A stretch of 64,000 nt of DNA from Rhodococcus rhodochrous. GTDB taxonomy: Bacteria > Actinomycetota > Actinomycetes > Mycobacteriales > Mycobacteriaceae. The stretch covers positions 2,595,444-2,659,443 of the forward strand of contig NZ_LT906450.1 of the NCBI RefSeq assembly GCF_900187265.1, given 5' to 3'. Shown one piece after another: positions 1 to 9,121 of this stretch (within the stretch, counting starts at the first letter, position 1; each line of letters opens with the position of its first letter). A model generated the notes under the pieces. That model was not told the DNA's origin and searched no databases. It was given only the letters and a program-made list of their open reading frames with translations. Position numbers and translations under genes: made by a program.

Positions 1-668
1 CTCAGACACTCTTCATCGGGAGGGTATGTACCGGGCCGTCCCTGCTGCTCATGGTCCCGGTGGGGGTGTTCATCGCGGTGTCCGTCGGCGAACTCGCCGG
101 CCGCATCGGAGCCGGCGGCTACTCGGGTGCCGTCGTCGCGTTCATCATCGTCGGACAGGCCTCGGCCCTGGTCTGCGCGCTCATGCTCGCCGGCGTCGCC
201 GGCTCCGCCATCTGCACCGATCTCGGGTCCCGCAAGATCCGCGAGGAGATCGACGCGATGGAGGTGATGGGTCTCGACATCCTCGAGCGCCTCGTCGCCC
301 CCCGGCTCGTCGGAGCGGTCATCGTCTCGTTGGCGCTGTGCTCGATGGTCACGGTCGGTGGTGTCGCCGCATGCTGGCTCTACCACATCTACGTGCAGCA
401 TCTGCCCGCCGGCACGTTCATGGCGACCTTCGCCGAGTACGGCCGACCGGCCGATTTCGTCATGGCCCTCGTGAAGTCCGCGGTGTTCGGCCTGCTCGCG
501 GCGCTGGTCGCCACGTTCAAGGGGTTGCACACCAAGGGCGGCCCGCGCGGGGTGGCCGACGCGGTGAACGAAGCCGTCGTCATCGCCTTCGCGCTCGTCT
601 TCATCGTCAACACCGCTCTGTCGGCGCTGTACACGGTGATCGTCCCGGCAGTGGGTGAGTTCCGATGA
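1..668 (+). CDS. yrbEA: YrbE/MlaE-type permease subunit of Mce transporter (5' end cut by window)
   Basis: The reading frame is open from base 3 to the stop at 666-668, so the N-terminus lies outside the window. The visible 220 or so residues are hydrophobic with several membrane segments and match the MlaE/YrbE permease family, which pairs with a second YrbE and the MceG ATPase to drive lipid import through Mce proteins. Its stop overlaps the start of the next permease gene by 4 bp, the usual coupling in mce operons. An internal ATG at 51 exists, but in-frame coding upstream of it argues against it being the true start. Confidence 0.93.
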   Translation, partial: QTLFIGRVCTGPSLLLMVPVGVFIAVSVGELAGRIGAGGYSGAVVAFIIVGQASALVCALMLAGVAGSAICTDLGSRKIREEIDAMEVMGLDILERLVAPRLVGAVIVSLALCSMVTVGGVAACWLYHIYVQHLPAGTFMATFAEYGRPADFVMALVKSAVFGLLAALVATFKGLHTKGGPRGVADAVNEAVVIAFALVFIVNTALSALYTVIVPAVGEFR

Positions 669-1519
669 GCACCGATGTCCGATTGCAGGCCACCCGGCTG
701 GCGCAGCCGATCCGGCAGACCGGCGACAATCTCGCGACGCTCGGGATGCACGTCACCTTCTACTGCCGCACCATTGCGTCGATCCCTTACGCGCTCACCC
801 GATTCCGCAAGCACGTCATCGCGCAGATCAGCGAGGTCAGCTTCGGTACCCAGTCACTGCTCTCCGGTGGTGGCACGATCGGCATCGTCTTCGCGATGTC
901 GCTCGCCGCGGCCATGATGCTCGGCGTCGAGACCCAGCGCGGCCTCGAACTCGTCGGGATGACCACGATGTCGGGCATGCTCTCCGCGGTGGCCAACACC
1001 CGCGAGCTGGCACCGGTCGTCGTCGCCATCGCCCTGTCGGCGAAGGTGGGCGTCGGCTTCACCGCCCAGATCGGGGCAATGCGCATCTCCGACGAGATCG
1101 ACGCGCTCGACTCGATGGCCATCAAGTCGATCCCGTTCCTGGCCGCCACCCGCACCATCGCCGCGATGGTGTGTGTCATCCCGATCTACATGATCGGACT
1201 GCTGGCCAGCTACCTGTCCACCCGACTGGTCGTGGTGGTGTTCAACGGCGCGTCCGCCGGCACCTACGACTACTTCTTCCACCTCGTGCTCACCCCGCAG
1301 GACCTGCTGTATTCGGGCATCAAGGCCATGGCCTTCGCGATGGTGGTCAGCCTGGTGCACTGCGCCTACGGCTACTACGCCTCGGGTGGTCCCGCAGGCG
1401 TCGGTGCCGCCGCGGGCCGGGCGCTGCGCACGGCGATCCTGTCCATCGGTGTGCTCGACGTGCTGCTGACCTTCGCGCTGTGGGGACTGGTTCCCGAAAT
1501 TCCTGGTATGGGGGTGTGA
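665..1519 (+). CDS. yrbEB: YrbE/MlaE-type permease, second subunit
   Basis: A 284-residue integral membrane protein of the MlaE/YrbE family, of normal length. It has a cytoplasmic N-terminus followed by several hydrophobic segments. The conserved EIDALDSMAI motif near residue 145 is the cytoplasmic coupling-helix signature that contacts the ATPase. The ATG overlaps the stop of the preceding yrbE gene. In the family, two YrbE subunits form the inner-membrane channel for lipids delivered by the MceA-F assembly; the ATPase here is probably MceG, encoded at 10.8 kb. Confidence 0.95.
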   Translation: MSTDVRLQATRLAQPIRQTGDNLATLGMHVTFYCRTIASIPYALTRFRKHVIAQISEVSFGTQSLLSGGGTIGIVFAMSLAAAMMLGVETQRGLELVGMTTMSGMLSAVANTRELAPVVVAIALSAKVGVGFTAQIGAMRISDEIDALDSMAIKSIPFLAATRTIAAMVCVIPIYMIGLLASYLSTRLVVVVFNGASAGTYDYFFHLVLTPQDLLYSGIKAMAFAMVVSLVHCAYGYYASGGPAGVGAAAGRALRTAILSIGVLDVLLTFALWGLVPEIPGMGV

Positions 1520-1522
1520 TTC

Positions 1523-2797
1523 GTGGACCGTCCCAGTTCACGCGAACGACTGAATTATCTGGTCCGGGGTGCTGTGGCCTTCGCCGTGGCCCTCGGCGTC
1601 GCGGCGGTGATGGTGCTGCGCGGTACCGGCGCGCTCGATCGGACCGAGGACGTCTTCGTCGAGGTGCCCTCCGCAGTCGGCCTGGTCAACGCCGGAGCAC
1701 CGGTCCGGTATCTCGGCGTCGACATCGGCCGGATCGCCTCGATCGAGGCCGGCGCCACCGAATCGCGGGTGCGACTGGCCGTCGACATCGATGCCTCCCG
1801 CACGATCCCGTCCGACGTCCTGGCGCGCGTGGTGCCCCGCACCTTCTTCGGCGACATCTACGTCGAGTTGGTGACCGATCCGACCGAAGAGAATGCCGCG
1901 CGCGGCAGTTCCGCGCGTACCGAGGCGGTCGCCCTCGCCGACGTCGACTCGATCGCCGTCGACACCGGCCCCGAGGCCGTCGCGATGTACGACGTGTTCA
2001 CCCGGATGTCGAGTGTGCTCGAGCAGATGCAGCCGCAGGAGATGGCCAAGGCCCTCGACGCGCTCGGGCGCGCCCTGGACGGCAACGGTGAGACCATCGG
2101 ACGCACCATCGACCGGCTCGCCGCGACCACCGACCAGCTCACTCCGTCGCTGAACGAGTTCATCGACGCGACACCGCAATTCGTCACGGTCATGGAATCG
2201 CTCCAGACCGCGACCCCGGACATGGTGGGCATGCTGTCCGCCGCGACCGAGGTCTCCCGTGCCATCGTCGAACACCGCGGCGACCTGGCAGACACGATGG
2301 GAGCGGCGACTCTGCTCGCCGCCTCCGTCGACGGATTCACCGGCCCCCGACTGGACACGATGATCACGGTCACCGACTCGATCGGCACGATCCTCGCGAC
2401 CACCGGCGCCGACCCGGACGGCCTCTACGCCACCCTCGCGAACGCGGAGACCTTCGGCGCCGCCGGTGCCCGGGTCTTCGGCAGCGGCCGGTTCGACATC
2501 ACCGCCGTCCCGACCTTCGCCGGCCCGCTGCCCTACACCGCTGCGGACTGCCCCAGTTACGGGTCCCTCACCGGCGCGAACTGCAACAGTCCCGGCAACG
2601 GCTCCTACAGTGCCGCCGAGCCGGTGATCAACGCGGCCGCCGAGGCCGGCCCCCTGCAACTTCTCGAACAGCAATTGCGCGGCGAGCCCGCCGCGGCGCC
2701 GGCGGAACAGGACACGGCGGAGCCGACCGGACCGCACGCCGCGGTGACGGCACTGCTCGCCCCCCTCTTCCGCGGAAGCGAGGTACGGATTCCGTGA
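1523..2797 (+). CDS. mceA: MceA-type MlaD-domain protein
   Basis: A 424-residue Mce-family protein starting at a GTG 3 bp after yrbEB. It has one N-terminal membrane helix (about residues 12-30), then the MlaD/MCE beta-barrel domain (about 38-115), then a long helical region expected to form the periplasmic tunnel with MceB-F. The C-terminal region carries the Cys-containing segment common in MceA. It is the first of the six Mce subunits, and its stop overlaps the GTG of mceB. The substrate class (steroid, fatty acid or other lipid) cannot be read from the sequence. Confidence 0.93.
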   Translation: MDRPSSRERLNYLVRGAVAFAVALGVAAVMVLRGTGALDRTEDVFVEVPSAVGLVNAGAPVRYLGVDIGRIASIEAGATESRVRLAVDIDASRTIPSDVLARVVPRTFFGDIYVELVTDPTEENAARGSSARTEAVALADVDSIAVDTGPEAVAMYDVFTRMSSVLEQMQPQEMAKALDALGRALDGNGETIGRTIDRLAATTDQLTPSLNEFIDATPQFVTVMESLQTATPDMVGMLSAATEVSRAIVEHRGDLADTMGAATLLAASVDGFTGPRLDTMITVTDSIGTILATTGADPDGLYATLANAETFGAAGARVFGSGRFDITAVPTFAGPLPYTAADCPSYGSLTGANCNSPGNGSYSAAEPVINAAAEAGPLQLLEQQLRGEPAAAPAEQDTAEPTGPHAAVTALLAPLFRGSEVRIP

Positions 2798-3867
2798 AAC
2801 TGACACGACTCCAGGTCTCGACCCTGGTCGGCTACTGCACCATCGGCGTCGTCTGCAGCACCCTCGTCTACAACGCGCTGGCCGTGCCGGTGCGGGGTGC
2901 CAGCGACAACTACGTCCTCGAGTTCACCGATGTCGAAGGGCTCAACCCCGGCAACCCCGTGACCCTGTCCGGCGTGCGGGTGGGCCGGGTCGACGCGGTC
3001 GACGTCGCCGACACCGACGACGGTCGCGCGCTCGCCCGCGTCACCGTGGAGGTCGAACGCGGACGCACCCTCCCGAAGGACGTCGAGGCGTCCGTCCGGT
3101 ACGGCGACATGCTCGGCGCCCGCTATGTGGCGCTCACCCTGCCCGAGTCGGGAGTCGCCGCCGGATCCGACGGCACCGAGGCGGGGGTGCCCGCCGAATC
3201 CGACGGCGCCGAGGTGCTCGAACCGGGAGGCGTGGTGCCCGTCTCGCAGACCACCCCACCCATCGACCTCACCGCGCTGATGAACGGCTTCCGGCCCCTG
3301 TTCGAGTCGTTGCCCCCGCAGGAGGTGAATGTCCTCGCCCGGAACGTGGTCGACACCTTCAACGGCCGAGGCGACGCGGTCGCCCGGTTCCTCGACCGGG
3401 TGGCGGTGCTGTCGACGCAGCTCGGCGACCGCGAACACATCCTCGGCGAGGTCGCGACGAACATGAACCGCATCCTCGGTTCGCTCGACAACCGGCACGA
3501 CGAACTGCGCGACCTCACCGACGGGCTGGCCGCGCTCGGCGCCTCGGTGGTGGGGGACGGGCAGCAACTGGCCGCCTTCCTCGACACCGGTGCGCAGAGC
3601 GTGTCCGCACTGGCGGACACCATCGCCGACTCGCAGGGCGCCTTCACCCGCAGCCTGCAGCAGTTCGGCGCCGTCACCGACCAGTGGATCGCGTCGACAC
3701 CCGAGTTCGAGCGCATGCTCGCCGGCCTGCCCGCCTTCGCCGACAACATCAACCACACGGGGCAGTACGGCAGCTTCATCAGTCTCTATCTCTGCAATTT
3801 CAGCCTGAAAGCAGGCGACGCGGAAGTGAACATCTTCGGCCCGACCCATTCGCCGGTGTGCTCATGA
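2794..3867 (+). CDS. mceB: MceB-type MlaD-domain protein
   Basis: A 357-residue Mce-family protein with GTG start at 2794 overlapping the mceA stop. It has an N-terminal membrane helix, an MCE/MlaD domain at about residues 35-110 and a C-terminal helical domain ending with the NHTGQYGSF segment and Cys residues typical of MceB. An acidic, low-complexity insertion at about residues 117-145 follows the MCE barrel. It is part of the predicted hexameric lipid tunnel. The stop overlaps the start of a small extra gene, not mceC, which is unusual. Confidence 0.92.
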   Translation: MKLTRLQVSTLVGYCTIGVVCSTLVYNALAVPVRGASDNYVLEFTDVEGLNPGNPVTLSGVRVGRVDAVDVADTDDGRALARVTVEVERGRTLPKDVEASVRYGDMLGARYVALTLPESGVAAGSDGTEAGVPAESDGAEVLEPGGVVPVSQTTPPIDLTALMNGFRPLFESLPPQEVNVLARNVVDTFNGRGDAVARFLDRVAVLSTQLGDREHILGEVATNMNRILGSLDNRHDELRDLTDGLAALGASVVGDGQQLAAFLDTGAQSVSALADTIADSQGAFTRSLQQFGAVTDQWIASTPEFERMLAGLPAFADNINHTGQYGSFISLYLCNFSLKAGDAEVNIFGPTHSPVCS

Positions 3868-4088
3868 TGACCCTCACCCGATTCATCGATCTGCTCGTGC
3901 GTTTCGTCACCGCACTCGGTGGCCGCATCGGCCGGGTGCCCCGGTTCGCGGCCTGGACGGTCGTCGTCGTGGTGGCGGTCGCCGGTGTCTCGCTCGTCGC
4001 GGTGGGCATCGCCTACATCGACGATCTCGTCCACGTCCTCCGAGGCGACGCAGCCTCGGCAGCCGGGGGAGGGGCACTCACCCGATGA
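3864..4088 (+). CDS. Small single-pass membrane protein inserted between mceB and mceC
   Basis: A 74-residue protein with an amphipathic N-terminal stretch (MMTLTRFIDLLVRFVTALGG), one hydrophobic helix at about residues 30-53 and a short Ala/Gly-rich tail. Its ATG overlaps the mceB stop and its stop overlaps the mceC ATG, both by 4 bp, which supports a translated gene inside the operon. Its N-terminus resembles that of the following MceC (MM-x-L, then I-D and V at matching positions), so it may be a partial duplication of the MceC N-terminus lacking the MCE domain. No named family is recognised. An accessory role in assembling or anchoring the Mce complex is inference. Confidence 0.8.
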   Translation: MMTLTRFIDLLVRFVTALGGRIGRVPRFAAWTVVVVVAVAGVSLVAVGIAYIDDLVHVLRGDAASAAGGGALTR

Positions 4089-5137
4089 TGTTCCTCGTCA
4101 AGCTCATCGACGTCTTCGTCGGCGCCCTCGAGTTCCTGTTCGGTGGTGGCCGACGGCAGAACACCACCCACATGCCGCTCGTGCTCGGCACCATCGGAAT
4201 CTTCGTCCTCGTCGTCGGACTCGGTGCGGCCGTGGGACTTCCGCGGGTGTGGTACCAGGTGCGCACCGAGCCGTACACGGCCGAGTTCGCCAACGCCGCC
4301 GGACTCGCCACCGGCGATCCGGTCTACGTCGCGGGCGTGCCGGCCGGGCGCGTGGAGGGCATCCGGCTCGCCGGTACCCACGTCGACGTCGACTTCCGCC
4401 TCGACAAGCAGCGCGCCGTGGGCAACACCTCCACCGCATCGGTCCGGCTCGAAACCGTCCTCGGCAAGCGGTATCTCGATCTCCGTCCCGTCGGGGTCGA
4501 CGACGGAGCGAACCGGATCCCGCTGGCCCGCACCACCGTTCCCTACTCGCTCGACGAGATCGGAGCCGGCGCCGACGCGGTCGCCGAGGACCTCGACCTC
4601 GACGCGATGACCGAGATGATGAGCACCCTGTCGCAGGTGCTGCCGCGGGAGAGCGACGAGCTCGACCGTGCCCTCACCGGTATCAGCGCCGCCTCGACCG
4701 CGTTCTCCCGGCACGGCGAACAGTTCGACCAGCTCCTCGACACCGCCCGGAAGCTGTCGGAGATGGCGGTCGACCAGCAGGACACCCTGGTGCAGAACGC
4801 GGTCGACGCCCGCACCCTCGTGCAGACCCTCGTCGTCCGCAAGGACACACTCACCCGGCTCGTCGAGAACCTGCGGGTCGTCATCGCGACCATGTCGGAG
4901 ACGCTCACCGCCAACCGCGGCGACGCCGACCGCCTCGTCGCCAACCTGGTGGAGGTCTCCGGGACCCTCCAGCGCAACGCCGACCGGATCGGCATGCTCA
5001 TGGACCGCCTACCCCCGGCCCTGCGCACCGTCACCGATGCCACGGGCAACGGCTCGTGGGCGGACGTCGTCACCCCCGCCACGGTCCTTCCCGACAATCT
5101 TCTCTGCGCGATCGGAGTGATGCAGGAATGCCGGTGA
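4085..5137 (+). CDS. mceC: MceC-type MlaD-domain protein with extended N-terminus
   Basis: A 350-residue Mce protein. Before the membrane helix (about residues 30-52) it has a roughly 28-residue amphipathic N-terminal extension that I do not expect in typical MceC proteins and that resembles the small protein encoded just upstream. The MCE domain follows (about 60-135), then a long helical region. The start codon overlaps the stop of the small upstream gene, and the 3' end overlaps mceD by 10 bp. Its role is as a subunit of the lipid tunnel. Confidence 0.92.
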   Translation: MMFLVKLIDVFVGALEFLFGGGRRQNTTHMPLVLGTIGIFVLVVGLGAAVGLPRVWYQVRTEPYTAEFANAAGLATGDPVYVAGVPAGRVEGIRLAGTHVDVDFRLDKQRAVGNTSTASVRLETVLGKRYLDLRPVGVDDGANRIPLARTTVPYSLDEIGAGADAVAEDLDLDAMTEMMSTLSQVLPRESDELDRALTGISAASTAFSRHGEQFDQLLDTARKLSEMAVDQQDTLVQNAVDARTLVQTLVVRKDTLTRLVENLRVVIATMSETLTANRGDADRLVANLVEVSGTLQRNADRIGMLMDRLPPALRTVTDATGNGSWADVVTPATVLPDNLLCAIGVMQECR

Positions 5138-6252
5138 CCTCGACACCGACGAGAACCTCGCGACGGAAGAAGATCGTCGCGGCGACCCTTGTCCTACTCC
5201 TTCTGATCGCGTTGCCCGCGTGGTACGTCTTCGGCCGCACCGACCGCAGTCACACCGTCCACGCCGACTTCGAATACGTCAACGGCATCTACGTGGGCAG
5301 TACCGTCGCCGTGCTCGGCGTGGAGGTCGGCACCGTCACCGACATCGAACCGCAGGGAACGTCCGTGCGAGTGACGATGACCGTCCCCGACGAGGTGACC
5401 CTCCCCGAGGACGTCTCCGCCTACGTGATGAGCCCCGCGATCATCAGCGAACGCTACGTCGAACTGGGGCCCGCCTACGACGGCGGTCCCACCTTCGCCG
5501 ACGGCGGGGTGATCCCGAAGGACCGCAGCCACTCGCCGATCGACATCGACAACATGCTCGACAGCCTGTCCACGATCATCGAGACGATGGGACCGGACAA
5601 CGCCGACCTCGGCGCCGTCCTCACCAGCGGAGCCGATGTGTGGGAGGGGCGCGGCGCGGCCTTCCACGACGCCATCGCCGATCTCGCCGCCGCCACGGGC
5701 GTCGTCGGGGCATCCAGTGAGGACTTCGCACTGCTCGTCGAGAACCTCTCGGCACTGCTGCGCGCCCTCGACGAACGGTCGGTGGGTCTCGACAGCATGG
5801 TCACCGATCTCAGCGCGCTCGCCGCGGTCTGGGAGGAGAGCGATCTCGACGTCACCGAGCCGTTGCAGCAACTGCAGGTCGTGTTCGACGAGGTCGACAT
5901 CTTCGTCGCGCAGCACCAGGAGAGCTTCGGTGCGATCTCCGACAACCTGAAGGTCATCGGCGACACCCTCGGGGAGAACCCTCAGGGTCTGGCCGAGTTC
6001 ATGGACCTCGTCCCGCTGATGATGGAGAACCTGACCGACACGATCGGCCCCGACGGTCGCGGCCGCATCCGTCTGAACATCTCCACCGCGCTGACGCAGT
6101 TCGCGGTCGCGGCCCCGCTGTGCGCGGAACATCCGCTCCCGCTCTGCACGGGAGCCGGCTTCACCAACCCGATCTCCTTCCCGATCAGCGCCTCGGATCC
6201 GCTCGGCATCGTCAGCGCGGTCACCGGTGGACAACCAGGAGGCAACCCGTGA
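5128..6252 (+). CDS. mceD: MceD-type MlaD-domain protein
   Basis: A 374-residue Mce protein. I chose the ATG at 5128 because it directly precedes a short basic segment (TSRRKK) and the membrane helix. The same frame is open far upstream, but there it only shadows mceC. The MCE domain spans about residues 38-112 (NGIYVGSTVAVLGVEVGTV), followed by helical tunnel sequence. The C-terminal half is shorter than in some MceD proteins, which carry long Pro-rich tails. It overlaps mceC by 10 bp and the mceE GTG by 4 bp. Confidence 0.92.
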   Translation: MPVTSTPTRTSRRKKIVAATLVLLLLIALPAWYVFGRTDRSHTVHADFEYVNGIYVGSTVAVLGVEVGTVTDIEPQGTSVRVTMTVPDEVTLPEDVSAYVMSPAIISERYVELGPAYDGGPTFADGGVIPKDRSHSPIDIDNMLDSLSTIIETMGPDNADLGAVLTSGADVWEGRGAAFHDAIADLAAATGVVGASSEDFALLVENLSALLRALDERSVGLDSMVTDLSALAAVWEESDLDVTEPLQQLQVVFDEVDIFVAQHQESFGAISDNLKVIGDTLGENPQGLAEFMDLVPLMMENLTDTIGPDGRGRIRLNISTALTQFAVAAPLCAEHPLPLCTGAGFTNPISFPISASDPLGIVSAVTGGQPGGNP

Positions 6253-7343
6253 GCTCAGCTTCTGCAGCATCGCCGCGTCGCTCCGTGACGTGGGGCCTGG
6301 CCCTCGTCGGTGCCGCTCTCACCTGCGCGACGGTGGTGTCCGGATGCGGCTACGGTATCCAGGATCTTCCCGTCGGACGCTCCATCGGCGGTGGCGACTT
6401 CGAGGTCACCGTGCAACTGCCGTCCGCGGACGGCCTGGTCCTCGGCGCCGACGTGCGCTACGGCCAGCAGATCGTCGGCCGCGTCGCCGGACTCGACACC
6501 GCACCCGGTGGCGCCGACGTGCGGGTCTCGCTCGAGGAAGACCTCGAGGTCCCGTCCGATGTCCTCGTCTCCGTCGAGATCCCGTCCGCGTTGGGCAGCC
6601 CGTACCTGCGGCTCGTCCCGCCACCGAACCCGAGTTCGTCGTTGCTCGCCGACGGTGACGTCGTATCGGAGCAGAACGTCGACCTCGGTCCCCGGGTGGA
6701 GACGATGCTCGCCGCGCTCGGCAATGTCGTCAGCGGCAGCGGACTGACCCAACTCGAGACCGTCGTGCGCGAACTCAACGTCGCATTCACCGGCCGATCC
6801 GGGAGCGTCCAGGCCCTCGCCGACACCGCGACCGAGATGATGACCCGCGCGATCGACGAACAGACCTCCTTCGACCAGGCCATGACGCTCGCCGCCGACG
6901 TCACCCGACGGATGGTCGAGGAGGAGGAGATGTTCGACCGCTATCTCGTCGAAACCGCCGGCGCCGTCGATGTCCTGGTGGCCCAACGCGAGAGTATGGC
7001 TTCCCTGCTCGACGCCACCACGCGCCTGGCGGCGAACGTCAACGAGTTGACTGCCGCGACCCCCGACGGGGCCGGGGGGCTGCTGCGCGACGCCGACACG
7101 ATCACCGCCACGCTCGCGTCGTTCAACGACCGCATCGGCACCACCCTCGCCAACATGAACGCCTTCATGGCCGCCTTCGACAGTTCCGTCCGCGGCGACT
7201 ACCTGGTATTCGACGGTGCCCTGGAGATCCCGGAGAGCCTCGACACGATCTTCACCCGCGGGTATTTCACCGGTGACTTCACCGGATTCGACGACGCGTC
7301 CGCACCGGCCTCGCTGGAAGAACTGCTCGGAGGGGAGCGATGA
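6249..7343 (+). CDS. mceE: MceE-type lipoprotein, MlaD domain
   Basis: A 364-residue Mce lipoprotein. The GTG at 6249 overlaps the mceD stop. It gives a basic N-terminus (PRRS), a hydrophobic stretch and a lipobox ending V-V-S-G-C at about residue 34, where the Cys would be lipidated after signal peptidase II cleavage. The MCE domain follows (about 48-125), then helices. MceE is the conserved lipoprotein of actinobacterial Mce complexes. The stop overlaps the mceF ATG. Confidence 0.93.
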   Translation: MSSASAASPRRSVTWGLALVGAALTCATVVSGCGYGIQDLPVGRSIGGGDFEVTVQLPSADGLVLGADVRYGQQIVGRVAGLDTAPGGADVRVSLEEDLEVPSDVLVSVEIPSALGSPYLRLVPPPNPSSSLLADGDVVSEQNVDLGPRVETMLAALGNVVSGSGLTQLETVVRELNVAFTGRSGSVQALADTATEMMTRAIDEQTSFDQAMTLAADVTRRMVEEEEMFDRYLVETAGAVDVLVAQRESMASLLDATTRLAANVNELTAATPDGAGGLLRDADTITATLASFNDRIGTTLANMNAFMAAFDSSVRGDYLVFDGALEIPESLDTIFTRGYFTGDFTGFDDASAPASLEELLGGER

Positions 7344-8557
7344 AGAAGATCGTCGTCGTTCAGCTGGTCCTGTTCGTCATCACCGCGCTGACCGTGGTGC
7401 CCTACGGCATCTACTACATCGTCGGACCCACCGGTGTCGGCGACCGCATCAACCTCCACGCCACGGTCGACAACGCCCTCGGTGTCGGCGAGGGCACCGT
7501 CGTGACCTATCGCGGTGTCCAGGCGGGCATGGTCACCGGTATCGGATTCGACCCCGAGACCCGGCGTGCCCGCCTCGATTTCGCACTCGACGGTGACACC
7601 CGTATCCCCGTCGACTCCTACGCCAAGATCACCCAGGGCACCATGGCCGGCATGCTCAACGTCGACATCTTCCCGCGTGTCGACCACGGCCCCTATCTCA
7701 CCGACGGCGACGAGATCACGATGCCCGCCGAGGAGCAGCCCACCCAGATCTCCGAAACCCTCGCCCACACCGCCGATCTGCTCGAAACCATCGACCCCGC
7801 GGTGATCTCGACAGTCGGTCAGGAGCTCGGCAGCGCGTTCGAAGGACTCGGACCCGACCTGGCCCGTCTCGTCACCGACGCCGACCGGATCTCCGCGCAG
7901 CTCGCCGAGGACGCGCCCGCCCTCGCCGAACTGCTCGATCGCGCAGCCGGATTGACGGGCACCATGGCCGAGAACTCCACCGAGTTCGTCGACGGGATGG
8001 CGTCGGCGCGGACCGTCGCCGAATCATTGCAGGCCAACGAGGATCGCATCGCCTCGATGATGGCCACCGGCCCCGACGCGATGCGCCGTGCCGACGAGGC
8101 CATCGGCGCGAACCAGGAGTCGTTCTCCGCGGTGCTCGCCAACCTCGGCGCGGTCGGTCCGGTGATCTCCGACCGGTCCGCGGCGCTGCGCACCGGTCTG
8201 GACGCGATTCCCCGCGGCCTAGCGGCACTCGAATCGATCGTGCACGGCGACCGCGCGGACTTCGCCCTGATCGCCACGCAGGGACCGGCCTGCTACTACG
8301 ACAATCCCCGTCGCGCGCTCGGCGACACGTCCCCGATCGAACCGAACCTCGACTACTACTGCCCACCGGGGCAGGACCTCGAGCAACGCGGCTCCCGCAA
8401 CGCACCCCGCCCCAACGATCTCGGGCTCGGAGGCACCACCCCGGGCACGGTGATCGGACCGCCTGTCGTCGCCGATCCGATCCTCATCCCGAGCGGCACC
8501 GAACTGCTCTATTTCTGGAAGAGCCTGCTGGAAGGCAACACTCATGGCACACGATGA
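7340..8557 (+). CDS. mceF: MceF-type MlaD-domain protein
   Basis: A 405-residue Mce protein, the sixth tunnel subunit. It has an N-terminal membrane helix (about residues 4-25), an MCE domain (about 35-108) and a long helical region. A C-terminal extension includes two Cys residues (ACYYDN, YYCPPG) and Pro/Gly-rich sequence. The ATG overlaps the mceE stop, and the 3' end overlaps the following Mce-associated gene by 14 bp. Confidence 0.93.
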   Translation: MKKIVVVQLVLFVITALTVVPYGIYYIVGPTGVGDRINLHATVDNALGVGEGTVVTYRGVQAGMVTGIGFDPETRRARLDFALDGDTRIPVDSYAKITQGTMAGMLNVDIFPRVDHGPYLTDGDEITMPAEEQPTQISETLAHTADLLETIDPAVISTVGQELGSAFEGLGPDLARLVTDADRISAQLAEDAPALAELLDRAAGLTGTMAENSTEFVDGMASARTVAESLQANEDRIASMMATGPDAMRRADEAIGANQESFSAVLANLGAVGPVISDRSAALRTGLDAIPRGLAALESIVHGDRADFALIATQGPACYYDNPRRALGDTSPIEPNLDYYCPPGQDLEQRGSRNAPRPNDLGLGGTTPGTVIGPPVVADPILIPSGTELLYFWKSLLEGNTHGTR

Positions 8558-9098
8558 CACCGGTACGGCAGTCCTCGACAAGACTCCGGTCGCAGAGTCC
8601 GCGACCGTCGAACGACGCTCGTCGAAGCCCCGCGGGCTGGTGGTCGCGCTGGTCCTCTCGATCAACGCTCTGCTCGTGATGCTGGCAGCGCTCGTCGTGG
8701 TCCTCGTCGATTACCGCACCGACGAGCAGGCAGAGCAGGAGGCGGTGGCACTGGCGCGCGAGTACGCCGTGGTGATGTCGACCTTCGACTACCAGAACCT
8801 CGATGCCAACCGTGAACGGATCGCGGAGATGTCCACGCCGGCCTTTGCCGAACGCTACGGATCGATGGTCGACGCGCTGCGTGAACTCGTCACCGAGGGG
8901 CAGGGCAGCGCTGAAGCGCAGGCGCTGCACGCGGCCACCGAGCACACCGACGGCGACACCGCCACGGTGCTCGTCTTCGCCGACCAGAACGCCACGAACG
9001 TCTCGACACCCGACGGGGGCACCTCGCGTTTCCGAATGGTGTTCTCCCTGGTCCGCATCGACGACCGCTGGCTCGTCGACAACGTCGAAACACTCTGA
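8544..9098 (+). CDS. Mce-associated membrane protein (Mas-like)
   Basis: A 184-residue protein with a cytoplasmic N-terminus of about 35 residues, one membrane helix (about 36-58) and an extracytoplasmic domain with the pattern of Mce-associated (Mas) proteins, which fold like NTF2/VirB8 domains. Its place directly after mceF, with a 14-bp overlap, is the standard position for such genes. Mas proteins are thought to stabilise Mce complexes. I see no catalytic motif. Confidence 0.85.
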   Translation: MAHDDTGTAVLDKTPVAESATVERRSSKPRGLVVALVLSINALLVMLAALVVVLVDYRTDEQAEQEAVALAREYAVVMSTFDYQNLDANRERIAEMSTPAFAERYGSMVDALRELVTEGQGSAEAQALHAATEHTDGDTATVLVFADQNATNVSTPDGGTSRFRMVFSLVRIDDRWLVDNVETL

Positions 9099-9121
9099 CC
9101 CACACCACGAGGAGACACGCG

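Noticed and set aside
3919..5127. Long open frame joined upstream of mceD
   Set aside because: It runs antisense to nothing but lies in an alternative frame across the small gene and mceC, is Arg/Pro-rich and shows no family sequence before 5128.
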